From contig LJCX01000037.1 of assembly GCA_001298545.1 (NCBI GenBank), forward strand, positions 164,363 through 228,362: DNA of 64,000 nucleotides. Reading direction: 5' to 3'. Origin of the DNA: Actinobacteria bacterium OV320 (GTDB lineage: Bacteria; Actinomycetota; Actinomycetes; Streptomycetales; Streptomycetaceae). Below are positions 1 to 7,868 of this stretch, one piece after another (the first letter of the stretch is position 1; each line of letters opens with the position of its first letter). The notes beneath the pieces are model-generated. The model did not search any database, had not been told where the DNA came from, and worked only from the letters and a program-made list of their open reading frames with translations. Position numbers and translations under genes: made by a program.

Positions 1-1
1 C

Positions 2-649
2 AAGGTCGACCGGTCCGCGTCGGCGGCCGCCGCGGGGCTGCTCGGCTGCGGCGTGATGGCGGGCATCGGCGCCGCCATCAACACCGGGAACGTCGGACGC
101 GGTGACAGCGTGGCCGTCATCGGGTGCGGCGGCGTCGGGGACGCGGCGGTCGTCGGGTCGCGGCTGGCGGGCGCCGCGACCATCATCGCGGTGGACATCG
201 ACGACCGGAAGCTGGCCACGGCCAGGAATCTGGGCGCGACCCACACCGTCAACTCCAGGGAGTCCGACCCGGTCGAGGCGATCCGCGAGCTGACCGGCGG
301 TTTCGGCGCCGACGTGGTCATCGAGGCGGTGGGCCGCCCGGAGACGTACCGGCAGGCCTTCTACGCCCGCGACCTCGCCGGTACGGTCGTCCTGGTCGGC
401 GTGCCGACCCCGGAGATGAAGCTCGAGCTGCCGCTGCTGGACGTCTTCGGGCGCGGCGGCACGCTGAAGTCGTCCTGGTACGGAGACTGTCTGCCCTCCC
501 GCGACTTCCCCGTGCTCGTCGACCTCCATCTGCAGGGGCGGCTGGATCTGGACGCCTTCGTCACGGAGACCATCGGGCTGGACGAGGTCGAGAAGGCCTT
601 CGACCGTATGCGCGATGGCGAGGTCCTGCGCTCGGTGGTGCTCCTGTGA
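2..649 (+). CDS. mscR: S-(hydroxymethyl)mycothiol dehydrogenase, 3' part (5' end outside window)
   Basis: The last 215 codons of a zinc-dependent medium-chain alcohol dehydrogenase are present; the N-terminal catalytic domain lies outside the window. The Rossmann motif is visible as AVIGCGGVGDAAVVG, followed by a cofactor-binding acidic residue in IIAVDID. The tail WYGDCLPSRDFP and the overall sequence resemble actinobacterial mycothiol-dependent formaldehyde dehydrogenases, which oxidise S-hydroxymethyl-mycothiol to S-formyl-mycothiol. Its stop codon overlaps the next start by one base (TGATG), so it is translationally coupled to a metallo-beta-lactamase-fold hydrolase. The neighbouring demethylation genes release formaldehyde, which makes a detoxification role very plausible. 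The family assignment is firm; the mycothiol specificity is by resemblance. Confidence 0.85.
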   Translation, partial: KVDRSASAAAAGLLGCGVMAGIGAAINTGNVGRGDSVAVIGCGGVGDAAVVGSRLAGAATIIAVDIDDRKLATARNLGATHTVNSRESDPVEAIRELTGGFGADVVIEAVGRPETYRQAFYARDLAGTVVLVGVPTPEMKLELPLLDVFGRGGTLKSSWYGDCLPSRDFPVLVDLHLQGRLDLDAFVTETIGLDEVEKAFDRMRDGEVLRSVVLL

Positions 650-1281
650 TGCCCGGCGCGCGCATCGAACACCTGGTCACCTCCGGGAGGTTCTCGCTGG
701 ACGGCGGCACCTGGGACGTCGAGAACAACGTGTGGATCATCGGGGACGACGAAGAGGTGATCGTCGTCGACGCCGCGCACGACGCCGGGGCCATCGCAGA
801 GGCCCTCGGTGGACGCACCCTGCGGGCCATTGTGTGCACCCACGCCCACAACGACCACATCGACGCCGCGCCCGCCCTCGCCGCGCGCACCGGCGCCCCG
901 GTCCTGCTCCATCCCGACGACCTGCCGCTGTGGAAGCAGACCCACCCCGACCGCGCGCCCGACGGCGAACTGGCCGAAGGGCAGGTCCTCGAGGTGGCCG
1001 GCGTCTCCCTGACCGTGCTGCACACCCCCGGCCACGCCCCCGGCGCGGTCTGCCTCCACGCGCCGGCGCTGACGGCGCTCTTCGGCGGCGACACCCTCTT
1101 CGCCGGCGGGCCGGGGGCGACGGGAAGGTCGTACAGCGACTTCCCCACCATCGTCGACTCGATCCGGGACCGGCTGCTCACGCTGCCCCAGGACACCGTC
1201 GTGTACACCGGGCACGGAGAGACGACCACTGTCGCCGCCGAGGCTCCGCACCTTCAGGAGTGGCTCGACCGGGGCTTCTGA
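649..1281 (+). CDS. Metallo-beta-lactamase-fold hydrolase (candidate S-formylmycothiol hydrolase)
   Basis: This 210-aa protein carries the metal-binding signature THAHNDHIDA (HxHxDH) near residue 65, the later histidine in HTPGHAPG, the aspartate in FGGDTLF and a C-terminal YTGHGETT histidine. These are the ligands of glyoxalase-II-like MBL hydrolases. The ATG overlaps the stop of the mycothiol dehydrogenase. In actinobacteria such a hydrolase often follows that dehydrogenase and is thought to release formate from S-formylmycothiol; that role is inferred from linkage, not from a specific motif. The fold is certain and the substrate is not. Confidence 0.85.
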   Translation: MPGARIEHLVTSGRFSLDGGTWDVENNVWIIGDDEEVIVVDAAHDAGAIAEALGGRTLRAIVCTHAHNDHIDAAPALAARTGAPVLLHPDDLPLWKQTHPDRAPDGELAEGQVLEVAGVSLTVLHTPGHAPGAVCLHAPALTALFGGDTLFAGGPGATGRSYSDFPTIVDSIRDRLLTLPQDTVVYTGHGETTTVAAEAPHLQEWLDRGF

Positions 1282-1314
1282 ACCCACGGTGGGCAGAGGG
1301 CGACGCGCCCGTTT

Positions 1315-1336
1315 CCTCGCCCGTCACGGGGCGAGG
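1315..1336 (+). terminator. Short GC hairpin after the detoxification pair
   Basis: CCTCGCCC at 1315-1322 pairs with GGGCGAGG at 1329-1336 around a 6-nt loop, 33 nt past the hydrolase stop. There is no U-run, as is usual in streptomycetes. It is probably a termination or mRNA-end structure. Confidence 0.4.
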
Positions 1337-1387
1337 GGGCGGGCCGCCTTCATGTCCCCGGTACGGGTGGCTTCAGCCGCCTACTGC

Positions 1388-1423
1388 GTTGCCTATGGCG
1401 CACAGCATTGCGTCAGAGGCAAC
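1388..1423 (+). promoter_or_regulatory. Betaine-regulon operator, copy a (probable IclR site)
   Basis: GTTGC at 1388, ATTGC exactly 19 nt later at 1407, then N7 and GCAAC at 1419. A 39-bp stretch starting here matches the one at 3084 at about 30 positions with no gap. It lies about 110 nt upstream of the Rieske ferredoxin gene. Assignment to the IclR protein of this island is inference from shared layout. Confidence 0.7.
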
Positions 1424-1532
1424 GCCAAGTGCCGAGTTGTACGGCTCGTGAATGCCTTGACAAGGATTCGGGCCGACTTCAGACTGATGTTGCGCTTACC
1501 GCAATCCGTTTCGTTATACGCACCGAGGTGTC

Positions 1533-1895
1533 ATGAAGATTCCCGCGTGCCGTCTCGCGGATCTCCCGCGAGGTGAGGCCTTCCGGCTCGACATCGATCC
1601 GCCGGTCTCGGTGTTCCATACCGACGACGGCGAGCTCTTCGCCATCGACGACACCTGCACCCATCAGGACGCCTCGCTCGCCGACGGCTGGCTGGAGGGC
1701 TGCGAGGTGGAATGCCCTTTGCACGCCTCGAAGTTCGACCTGCGCACCGGCGCCGTCGACGCCCCGCCGGCCAAGCTCCCGGTGCGCACGCACGAGGTCG
1801 TCGTCGAGGACGGCATGATCCACGTCCGGGTGTCGACGGACGCCCCCAACCTGCCGCCCTGTGTCGCGTCCCGGCTCGCCGGGGGTACCGCGTGA
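1533..1895 (+). CDS. Rieske [2Fe-2S] ferredoxin
   Basis: This 120-aa protein is the size of the small Rieske ferredoxins of three-component oxygenases. The cluster ligands are plain: CTHQDASL (Cys-x-His, near residue 48) and CPLHASKFD (Cys-x2-His, near residue 67). The stop overlaps the next start by four bases (GTGA), coupling it to a ferredoxin reductase. A terminal Rieske oxygenase lies 1.3 kb downstream with the same operator, so this protein probably carries electrons from the reductase to that oxygenase for betaine demethylation. The well-studied Pseudomonas system uses a different reductase (GbcB) directly, so this would be a variant electron chain. Confidence 0.9.
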   Translation: MKIPACRLADLPRGEAFRLDIDPPVSVFHTDDGELFAIDDTCTHQDASLADGWLEGCEVECPLHASKFDLRTGAVDAPPAKLPVRTHEVVVEDGMIHVRVSTDAPNLPPCVASRLAGGTA

Positions 1896-3055
1896 GGACC
1901 GTGGCCGTGGTGGGCGCCTCGCTCGCCGGACTGTCGGCGGCGCGCTCGCTGCGCAAGCAGGGCTACGACGGACGGCTGGTCGTCATCGGCGACGAGCTCC
2001 ATCGCCCGTACGACCGGCCGCCGCTGTCCAAGGAGTTCCTGGCCGGCACCCTCGGCGAGGCCGATCTCGCGCTGGAGGCGCAGGACGAGGACCTGGGCGC
2101 GCAGTGGCTGCTCGGCACCCGTGCCACCGGCCTGGACCGCGCCGATCGTGCCGTGCGGCTGGCCGACGGGCGGGAGGTCCGCGTCGACGGCCTCGTCATC
2201 GCCACCGGCGCCGCCGCGCGCAGGCTCCCCGGCTCCGACGGCCTGGCCGGCGTCCATGTCCTGCGGACCCTGGACGACGCCCGCGCCCTGCGCGACGAAC
2301 TGGCCCGGGGTGGACGGCTGGTGGTGATCGGCGGCGGATTCATCGGCGCCGAGGTGGCCTCCACCGCCTACGCCCTGGGGCTCGACGTGACGGTCGTCGA
2401 GGTGGCCCCGACGCCGCTGGCCGGGCCGCTCGGCGCGACCATGGGCGGCATCGTCTCCGGCCTGCACGCGGACCACGGCGTACGGCTGCTGTGCGGTGTG
2501 GGTGTCAAGGGGCTGAGCGGGGAGCGGTGTGTGGACGCCGTCCTGCTCGAGGACGGCCGCAGCATCCCGGCCGACATCGTCGTCGTCGGTGTGGGCGCTC
2601 GCCCGTGCGTGGAGTGGCTCGAGGGGTCCGGTGTCGAGCTCGACAACGGCGTCAAATGCGGCGCCGACGGCCGCACCGCCCTGGCCGGGGTGGTCGCGGT
2701 CGGCGACTGCGCCAACTGGTACGACCCCCGGGCCGGCGCCCACCGCCGCGTCGAGCACTGGACCGGCGCGCGAGAGCGCCCCGACGCGGCCGTCGCCACG
2801 CTGCTGGCGGGCGGCGCGGTGGTGCCGGGTGTGCCCCGGCCGCCGTACTTCTGGTCCGACCAGTACGGCGTCAGGATCCAGTTCGCCGGTCACGCGGCCG
2901 GCGCGGACAGTGTGAGCGTCGAGGAAGGCGCCGTGGACGACCGCAACGTCCTGGCCGTCTACCGGCGTGCCGGAGATCCGGTCGCGGTGCTCGGCATGAA
3001 CCAGCCGCGGCTGTTCACGCGCTGGCGCAAGCAGCTCGCCGCCTCGACGTCTTGA
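1892..3055 (+). CDS. FAD-dependent ferredoxin reductase
   Basis: A 387-aa pyridine nucleotide-disulphide reductase-type protein. The FAD-binding motif is near the N terminus (VVGASLAGLSAA), the NAD(P)H motif GGGFIGAEVAST is mid-protein, and VVAVGDCAN is the FAD-contacting segment near the C-terminal third. The family includes the reductases of Rieske dioxygenases and P450 systems. GTG is chosen as start because it overlaps the ferredoxin stop (GTGA) and immediately precedes the FAD motif. Its likely partner is the ferredoxin just upstream. Confidence 0.9.
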   Translation: MRTVAVVGASLAGLSAARSLRKQGYDGRLVVIGDELHRPYDRPPLSKEFLAGTLGEADLALEAQDEDLGAQWLLGTRATGLDRADRAVRLADGREVRVDGLVIATGAAARRLPGSDGLAGVHVLRTLDDARALRDELARGGRLVVIGGGFIGAEVASTAYALGLDVTVVEVAPTPLAGPLGATMGGIVSGLHADHGVRLLCGVGVKGLSGERCVDAVLLEDGRSIPADIVVVGVGARPCVEWLEGSGVELDNGVKCGADGRTALAGVVAVGDCANWYDPRAGAHRRVEHWTGARERPDAAVATLLAGGAVVPGVPRPPYFWSDQYGVRIQFAGHAAGADSVSVEEGAVDDRNVLAVYRRAGDPVAVLGMNQPRLFTRWRKQLAASTS

Positions 3056-3083
3056 CACCACCCCTGTGGCATCCCATGCTGCG

Positions 3084-3119
3084 GTTGCATATGGCACGCA
3101 GCGTTGCTTCATGCACAAC
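3084..3119 (+). promoter_or_regulatory. Betaine-regulon operator, copy b
   Basis: GTTGC at 3084, GTTGC 19 nt later at 3103, then N7 and ACAAC at 3115. It has the same layout and extended identity as the copy at 1388. It sits 66 nt upstream of the betaine oxygenase start. Confidence 0.7.
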
Positions 3120-3185
3120 GCCGTCCGGAGTCGCTCTTCCCGGCGCGTGAATGTCCCCTCCATGACGTTTCCCGAGGAGTGCCCT

Positions 3186-4337
3186 GTGACCTCGACCAGT
3201 CTGCCGGACAGCCTGATCGCCACCCTCCCCGGCTCCTCCTACACGGATCCGGCGATCTTCGCCCAGGAGCAGGAGCGCATCTTCGAGACCATGTGGTTCT
3301 GCGTCGCGCGCGCCTCGGAGCTGGCGAAGCCCGGTGCCTTCCGCACCGTCGACGTGGGCCGCGAGAGCATCCTCGTGACCCGCGCGCGGGACAACGCCGT
3401 TCGCGCCTACTTCAATGTGTGCCGGCATCGCGGCGCCAAGCTCTGCACCGAGGAGAGGGGCGAGGTCAAGCGGGCCTTCCAGTGCCCGTACCACGCCTGG
3501 ACGTACGACCTGAACGGCAAGCTCGTCGCGGCGCCCAACCTCACCAAGATGCCCGACGTCGGGCGCACCGAGTACGGTCTGGTCGCCGTGGCGGTGCGCG
3601 AATGGCTCGGCTATGTCTGGGTGTGCCTCGCGGAGGACCCGCCGTCCTTCGAGGAGGCCGTCATCGGCGATGTCGTCGCCCGCCTCGGCGACGTGGAGTC
3701 GATCGAGCGCTACGACATCGACAACCTCTCCGTCGGCCGGCGCATCGTCTACGACGTGAAGGCGAACTGGAAGCTCATCATCGAGAACTTCATGGAGTGC
3801 TACCACTGCGCCACGATCCACCCCGAACTCACCGAGGTGCTGCCCGAGTTCGCCGACGGATACGCCGCGCAGTACTACGTCGGGCACGGCGCGGAGTTCG
3901 GTGAGGAGGTCCGGGGGTTCACGGTCGACGGTTCCGAGGGGCTGGACCGCATCCCCGGTGTGGCGGACGACCAGGACCGCCGCTACTACGCGATCACCGT
4001 CAGGCCGCAGGTCTTCGTCAACCTGGTCCCCGACCATGTGATCTTCCACCGGATGTACCCGGTGGCCGTCGACCGCACGATCGTGGAGTGCGACTGGCTC
4101 TACCTTCCGCATGTCGTCGAGAGCGGCAAGGACGTCAGCCGGTCAGTGGAACTCTTCGACCGGGTCAACCGGCAGGACTTCGACGCGTGCGAGCGCACAC
4201 AGCCCGGGATGAGCTCCCGGATGTACGCCAAGGGCGGGGTGCTGGTGCCCAGCGAGCACCACATCGGCGCGTTCCACGACTGGGTGAACGAGCGCCTGGG
4301 CGGCAGCCCCGGTGGCCGGGCCGGTCAGCCCAGGTAG
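3186..4337 (+). CDS. gbcA: Rieske oxygenase alpha subunit, glycine betaine demethylase-like
   Basis: This 383-aa terminal oxygenase has the Rieske pair CRHRGAKL and CPYHAWTYDL in the N-terminal domain and the mononuclear-iron motif NFMECYHCATIHPEL near residue 205. This architecture is shared by choline monooxygenase and GbcA-type glycine betaine demethylases, which remove one methyl group to give dimethylglycine plus formaldehyde. The GTG at 3186 has GAGGAG six bases upstream; ATG at 3162 is the alternative. Substrate assignment rests on family resemblance and on being surrounded by choline, dimethylglycine and sarcosine genes. It converges with the IclR gene with a 13-bp overlap. Confidence 0.85.
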   Translation: MTSTSLPDSLIATLPGSSYTDPAIFAQEQERIFETMWFCVARASELAKPGAFRTVDVGRESILVTRARDNAVRAYFNVCRHRGAKLCTEERGEVKRAFQCPYHAWTYDLNGKLVAAPNLTKMPDVGRTEYGLVAVAVREWLGYVWVCLAEDPPSFEEAVIGDVVARLGDVESIERYDIDNLSVGRRIVYDVKANWKLIIENFMECYHCATIHPELTEVLPEFADGYAAQYYVGHGAEFGEEVRGFTVDGSEGLDRIPGVADDQDRRYYAITVRPQVFVNLVPDHVIFHRMYPVAVDRTIVECDWLYLPHVVESGKDVSRSVELFDRVNRQDFDACERTQPGMSSRMYAKGGVLVPSEHHIGAFHDWVNERLGGSPGGRAGQPR

Positions 4338-5122
4338 CCCATCCGGTGGCTGATCTCCTCGGCGCCCTTGAGCAGCACCGGGGAGAGCTCGTGCAGACGC
4401 TCCTCGGTGAAGCGGTACGCGGGACCCGAGGCGCTGAGCGCGGCGATGACCTCTCCGTCGCGGTTGCGGACCGGCGCGGCCATGGCGTGCAGGCCGATCT
4501 CCAGCTCCTCCAGGGTCCAGGCGTAGCCGCGCTCCCGGGCCTCGGCGAGGTTCTTCTCGATCTTGGTCTTCGCGGTGATGGTGCGGGGGGTGACCTTCTT
4601 CAGCCCGGTCTCGGCCAGCAGCGCGGCGCGCTCCTTGGCGGGGAGATGGGCGAGCAGGATCTTGCCGCTGGAGGTGGCGTGCAACGGGGTCAGCTGCCCG
4701 ACCCAGTTGTGCGCGGTGATGGCCCCGGGGCCGCGCACCTGGTAGAGGTTGATCGCGTAGTGCTCCTGCATGACGGCGATGTTGACCGTCTCGCCGATCT
4801 CCTCGGCGAGGCGCTCACAGACGGGGCGGCCCTGTTGGGTGATGTCGATGCGCCCGGTCACCGCACCTGCCAGGCGAACGATGCCGAAGCCGAGGCGGTA
4901 CTTGCCGCGCTCGCCCGCCTGCTCCACCAGACCGCGCGCCTCCAGGGCGCCGAGCAGACGAAACGCGGTGGACTTGTGCACGTCGATTTCGGCGGCCACC
5001 TCGCTGACGCCCGCCTCGCCGCGTTGGGCGAGGATTTCGAGGACGCTGATGGCGCGGTCCACCGACTGCACTCCGCCGGCCTGCGAACTTGTCGTTTCGG
5101 TGTCTTGGCTGTGGTTGCTCAC
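4325..5122 (-). CDS. IclR-family transcriptional regulator
   Basis: A 265-aa protein with an N-terminal winged helix (VQSVDRAISVLEILA, then VHKSTAFRLLGALEARGLVE) and the IclR effector-binding domain (HATSSGKILLAHLP; LEELEIGLHAMAAPVRN). GTG at 5122 is chosen because it gives the usual family length and leaves a 151-bp divergent promoter in front of choline dehydrogenase. It is the only regulator inside the betaine island. The GTTGC-N7-GCAAC palindrome lies in its own divergent promoter and recurs before the other operons, so it is the obvious candidate regulator of them all. Whether it represses or activates cannot be read from sequence. Confidence 0.9.
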   Translation of the reverse strand: MSNHSQDTETTSSQAGGVQSVDRAISVLEILAQRGEAGVSEVAAEIDVHKSTAFRLLGALEARGLVEQAGERGKYRLGFGIVRLAGAVTGRIDITQQGRPVCERLAEEIGETVNIAVMQEHYAINLYQVRGPGAITAHNWVGQLTPLHATSSGKILLAHLPAKERAALLAETGLKKVTPRTITAKTKIEKNLAEARERGYAWTLEELEIGLHAMAAPVRNRDGEVIAALSASGPAYRFTEERLHELSPVLLKGAEEISHRMGYLG

Positions 5123-5188
5123 AGCACAACTATACGCGCAGTAAACAACTCGACCGCAAGCAACGAAGCCGAAACAAAGACCTTGCAA

Positions 5189-5205
5189 GTTGCGTCGTTC
5201 GCAAC
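5189..5205. promoter_or_regulatory. Betaine-regulon operator, 17-bp core copy d
   Basis: A perfect inverted repeat GTTGC-N7-GCAAC between the divergent IclR and betA genes. It lacks the upstream GTTGC at 19 nt seen elsewhere, though GCAAC-like half-sites lie nearby (around 5157-5165). Being between two divergent starts, it could serve both betA control and autoregulation. Confidence 0.65.
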
Positions 5206-5273
5206 CTGGTGCGCATGACGCTACCTCTATTAGCATGCCTCGCGTATCTACGGCGCGAGCGAGACGAGGCACC

Positions 5274-6941
5274 ATGGCTCCCCTGCAATACGACTTCGTC
5301 ATCGTCGGCGGCGGATCGGCCGGCAGCGCACTGGCGAACCGACTCTCCGCGGACCCGGCGAACCGCGTGCTGGTGCTGGAGGCCGGGCGTTCCGACTACC
5401 CGTGGGACGTCTTCATCCATATGCCCGCGGCGTTGACCTACCCGATCGGCAGCCGGTTCTACGACTGGAAGTACGAGAGCGAGCCCGAGCCCCACATGGG
5501 GGGCCGGCGCGTCTACCACGCGCGCGGCAAGGTGCTCGGCGGTTCCAGCAGCATCAACGGCATGATCTTCCAGCGCGGCAACCCGATGGACTACGAGCGC
5601 TGGGCGGCCGACCCGGGCATGGAGACCTGGGACTACGCGCACTGTCTGCCGTACTTCCGGCGCATGGAGAACTGTCTCGCCGCCGACCCGGACGACGAGT
5701 TCCGCGGCCACGACGGCCCCCTCGTCCTCGAACGCGGTCCCGCGACGAACCCGCTCTTCGGCGCCTTCCTCGAGGCCACCCAGGAAGCCGGCTACGCACC
5801 CACCGACGACGTCAACGGCTTCCGGCAGGAGGGGTTCGCCAAGTTCGACCGCAACGTCCACCGCGGACGCCGCCTGTCGGCCTCGAAGGCGTACCTCAAG
5901 CCCGTCAGGAAGCGGCCCAACCTCACGGTCAGGACCCGCGCCCTCGTCACACGGGTGCTCTTCGAGGGCAAGCGGGCCGTCGGCGTCGAGTACCGGCGCG
6001 GCAAGGGCGCACCCCAGCAGGTCCGCGCCGCCGAAGTCATCCTGTGCGGCGGCGCGATCAACTCCCCGCAGCTGCTCCAGCTCTCCGGCGTAGGCAACGC
6101 CGAGGAGCTGACCGCCCTGGGCATCGACGTCGTGCACGACCTGCCGGGTGTCGGCGAGAACATGCAGGACCACCTGGAGGTCTACGTCCAGTACGCCTGT
6201 AGGCAACCGGTCTCCATGCAGCCGTACATGGCCAAGTGGCGCGCCCCCTTCATCGGGCTCCAGTGGCTCTTCCGCAAGGGGCCCGCCGCGACCAACCACT
6301 TCGAGGCCGGCGGCTTCGCGCGCAGCAACGAGGACGTGGACTACCCCAACCTGATGTTCCACTTCCTGCCGATCGCGGTCCGCTACGACGGCTCCTCACC
6401 GGCCGGCGGCCACGGCTACCAGGTGCACGTGGGCCCGATGTACTCCGACGCCATCGGCTCGGTGAAGATCAAGAGCAAGGATCCGCGCGAGCACCCGGCC
6501 CTGCGCTTCAACTACCTCTCCACCGAGCAGGACCGGCGCGAGTGGGTCGAGGCGATCCGGGTGGCGCGCAAGATCCTCGACCAGCCCGCGCTCGCCCCCT
6601 ACAACGACGGGGAGATCTCCCCCGGCCGGAAGGTGGCGACGGACGAGGAGATCCTCGCCTGGGTCGCGAAGGAGGGCGAGACCGCCCTGCACCCGTCCTG
6701 TACGTGCAAGATGGGCACCGATGAGATGTCCGTCGTCGACCCCACCAGCATGCGGGTGCACGGCACGGAGGGGCTGCGCGTGGTGGACGCCTCGGTGATG
6801 CCGTACGTCACCAACGGCAACATCTACGCGCCGGTGATGATGATCGCCGAGAAGGCGGCCGACCTGATCCTCGGCAAGGAGCCGCAGCCGCCGTCGAAGG
6901 CCGCGTACTACCGTCACCGCGATGCCCAGCAGGCCGGGTAG
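5274..6941 (+). CDS. betA: Choline dehydrogenase (GMC oxidoreductase)
   Basis: A 555-aa GMC-family flavoprotein. The FAD dinucleotide fold is FVIVGGGSAGSALANRL at the N terminus, the GMC signature region GKVLGGSSSINGM is near residue 85, and GGAINSPQLLQLSGVG is the second GMC signature. The C-terminal catalytic His region is LHPSCTCKMG, followed by NGNIYAPVMMIAEKAADLI. The length matches BetA, which oxidises choline to betaine aldehyde. The ATG at 5274 is preceded by a GAGG sequence. The next gene starts three bases after its stop, so they form one operon. Other GMC alcohol oxidases are possible, but betB and a betaine transporter next door favour choline. Confidence 0.9.
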   Translation: MAPLQYDFVIVGGGSAGSALANRLSADPANRVLVLEAGRSDYPWDVFIHMPAALTYPIGSRFYDWKYESEPEPHMGGRRVYHARGKVLGGSSSINGMIFQRGNPMDYERWAADPGMETWDYAHCLPYFRRMENCLAADPDDEFRGHDGPLVLERGPATNPLFGAFLEATQEAGYAPTDDVNGFRQEGFAKFDRNVHRGRRLSASKAYLKPVRKRPNLTVRTRALVTRVLFEGKRAVGVEYRRGKGAPQQVRAAEVILCGGAINSPQLLQLSGVGNAEELTALGIDVVHDLPGVGENMQDHLEVYVQYACRQPVSMQPYMAKWRAPFIGLQWLFRKGPAATNHFEAGGFARSNEDVDYPNLMFHFLPIAVRYDGSSPAGGHGYQVHVGPMYSDAIGSVKIKSKDPREHPALRFNYLSTEQDRREWVEAIRVARKILDQPALAPYNDGEISPGRKVATDEEILAWVAKEGETALHPSCTCKMGTDEMSVVDPTSMRVHGTEGLRVVDASVMPYVTNGNIYAPVMMIAEKAADLILGKEPQPPSKAAYYRHRDAQQAG

Positions 6942-6944
6942 ACG

Positions 6945-7781
6945 TTGGCCGGTTCAGGGCTGAGGGCCCTGCTGGAGAGCGTCCGCTACGAGGTGCTGCC
7001 GGCGAAGGCGACCGAGGACAAGGTCCTCGCCCATGTCCCGCGCGAGGTCGTCGTCACCGTGACGGCGTCGCCGGTCAAGGGCCTGGAACCGACCCTCGAC
7101 CTCGCCACCCGGCTCGCGGCGCACGGTTACCGCGTCGTTCCGCACGTGCCCGCGCGGCTGCTGCGCGACGAGGCGCATCTGAAGGAGGTCGCCGATCGGC
7201 TGCGCGAGGTGGGCGTGGGCGACGTGTTCGTCCCGGCGGGCGACGCCGACCCGCCGGCCGGCGCCTACGACGGCGCGCTGCCGGTGCTGCGTCGGCTGAG
7301 TGAGCTGGGCAGCCCCTTCGCCCGCGTCGGCATCGCCGGCTACCCCGAGAGCCATCCGCTCATCCACGACGACATCACCGTGCAGGCCATGTGGGACAAG
7401 CGCCGGCACGCCACCTACCTGGTGAGCAACCTCTGCTTCGACCCACGGGTGCTGGGGGACTGGCTCGTCCGGATCCGGCGCCGGGACATCACCCTGCCCG
7501 TCCACCTGGGCGTCGCGGGGCCGGTGCAACGGGCGAAGCTGCTGTCCATGGCGGCGAAGATCGGCGTGGGGGAGTCGACCCGTTTCCTGGCCGGGCACGC
7601 CTCGTGGTTCCTGCGGTTCGCGGCACCCGGCGGCTACTCGCCCGACAGGCTGCTGGCGCGTACCGAGAAGGCGCTCACCGCGCCGTCGGCGGGCGTCGCG
7701 GGGCTGCACCTGTTCACGTTCAACCAGATCGCGGAGACGGAACGGTGGCGCCGTGCCGTGCTGGAGCGGCTGGGAAGCTGA
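6945..7781 (+). CDS. Methylenetetrahydrofolate reductase-like protein (MetF family)
   Basis: A 278-aa protein of the MetF fold type, with residues resembling family segments in VVVTVTASPVKG, GDVFVPAGDADPPAGAYDGAL and AGYPESHPLI. Similarity to housekeeping MetF is moderate. A TTG start is used because it is the only plausible initiator right after betA (3-nt gap) and no ATG lies nearby. Dimethylglycine and sarcosine oxidases can hand methyl groups to tetrahydrofolate, giving 5,10-methylene-THF; an enzyme of this fold next to them probably processes that pool. The exact reaction is inference. Confidence 0.7.
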   Translation: MAGSGLRALLESVRYEVLPAKATEDKVLAHVPREVVVTVTASPVKGLEPTLDLATRLAAHGYRVVPHVPARLLRDEAHLKEVADRLREVGVGDVFVPAGDADPPAGAYDGALPVLRRLSELGSPFARVGIAGYPESHPLIHDDITVQAMWDKRRHATYLVSNLCFDPRVLGDWLVRIRRRDITLPVHLGVAGPVQRAKLLSMAAKIGVGESTRFLAGHASWFLRFAAPGGYSPDRLLARTEKALTAPSAGVAGLHLFTFNQIAETERWRRAVLERLGS

Positions 7782-7787
7782 ACGCCG

Positions 7788-7814
7788 TTCGTATACGGAT
7801 CCTTCGTATACGGA
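7788..7814. repeat. Direct repeat of 12 bp (TTCGTATACGGA)
   Basis: TTCGTATACGGA occurs at 7788-7799 and again at 7803-7814, a 15-bp period, immediately after the MetF-like stop. Each copy contains the self-complementary GTATAC. The A-run that follows belongs to the terminator for the convergent purU gene. Confidence 0.6.
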
Positions 7815-7854
7815 AAAAAAGGGGGGCGGGGCCGGAAGTCCGGCCCCGCCCCCC
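7814..7854 (-). terminator. Rho-independent terminator for purU
   Basis: A 15-16 bp G/C stem (7821-7836 pairing with 7839-7854) lies just past the purU stop. On the minus strand it is followed by a run of seven T (plus-strand A at 7814-7820), a textbook intrinsic terminator. The hairpin may also stop convergent transcription. Confidence 0.85.
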
Positions 7855-7868
7855 TCGTGCCGTACCGC

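Noticed and set aside
124..648. In-frame N-terminal extension of the MBL hydrolase
   Set aside because: It is the shadow of the mycothiol dehydrogenase in another frame; the MBL domain begins exactly at the ATG overlapping that gene's stop.
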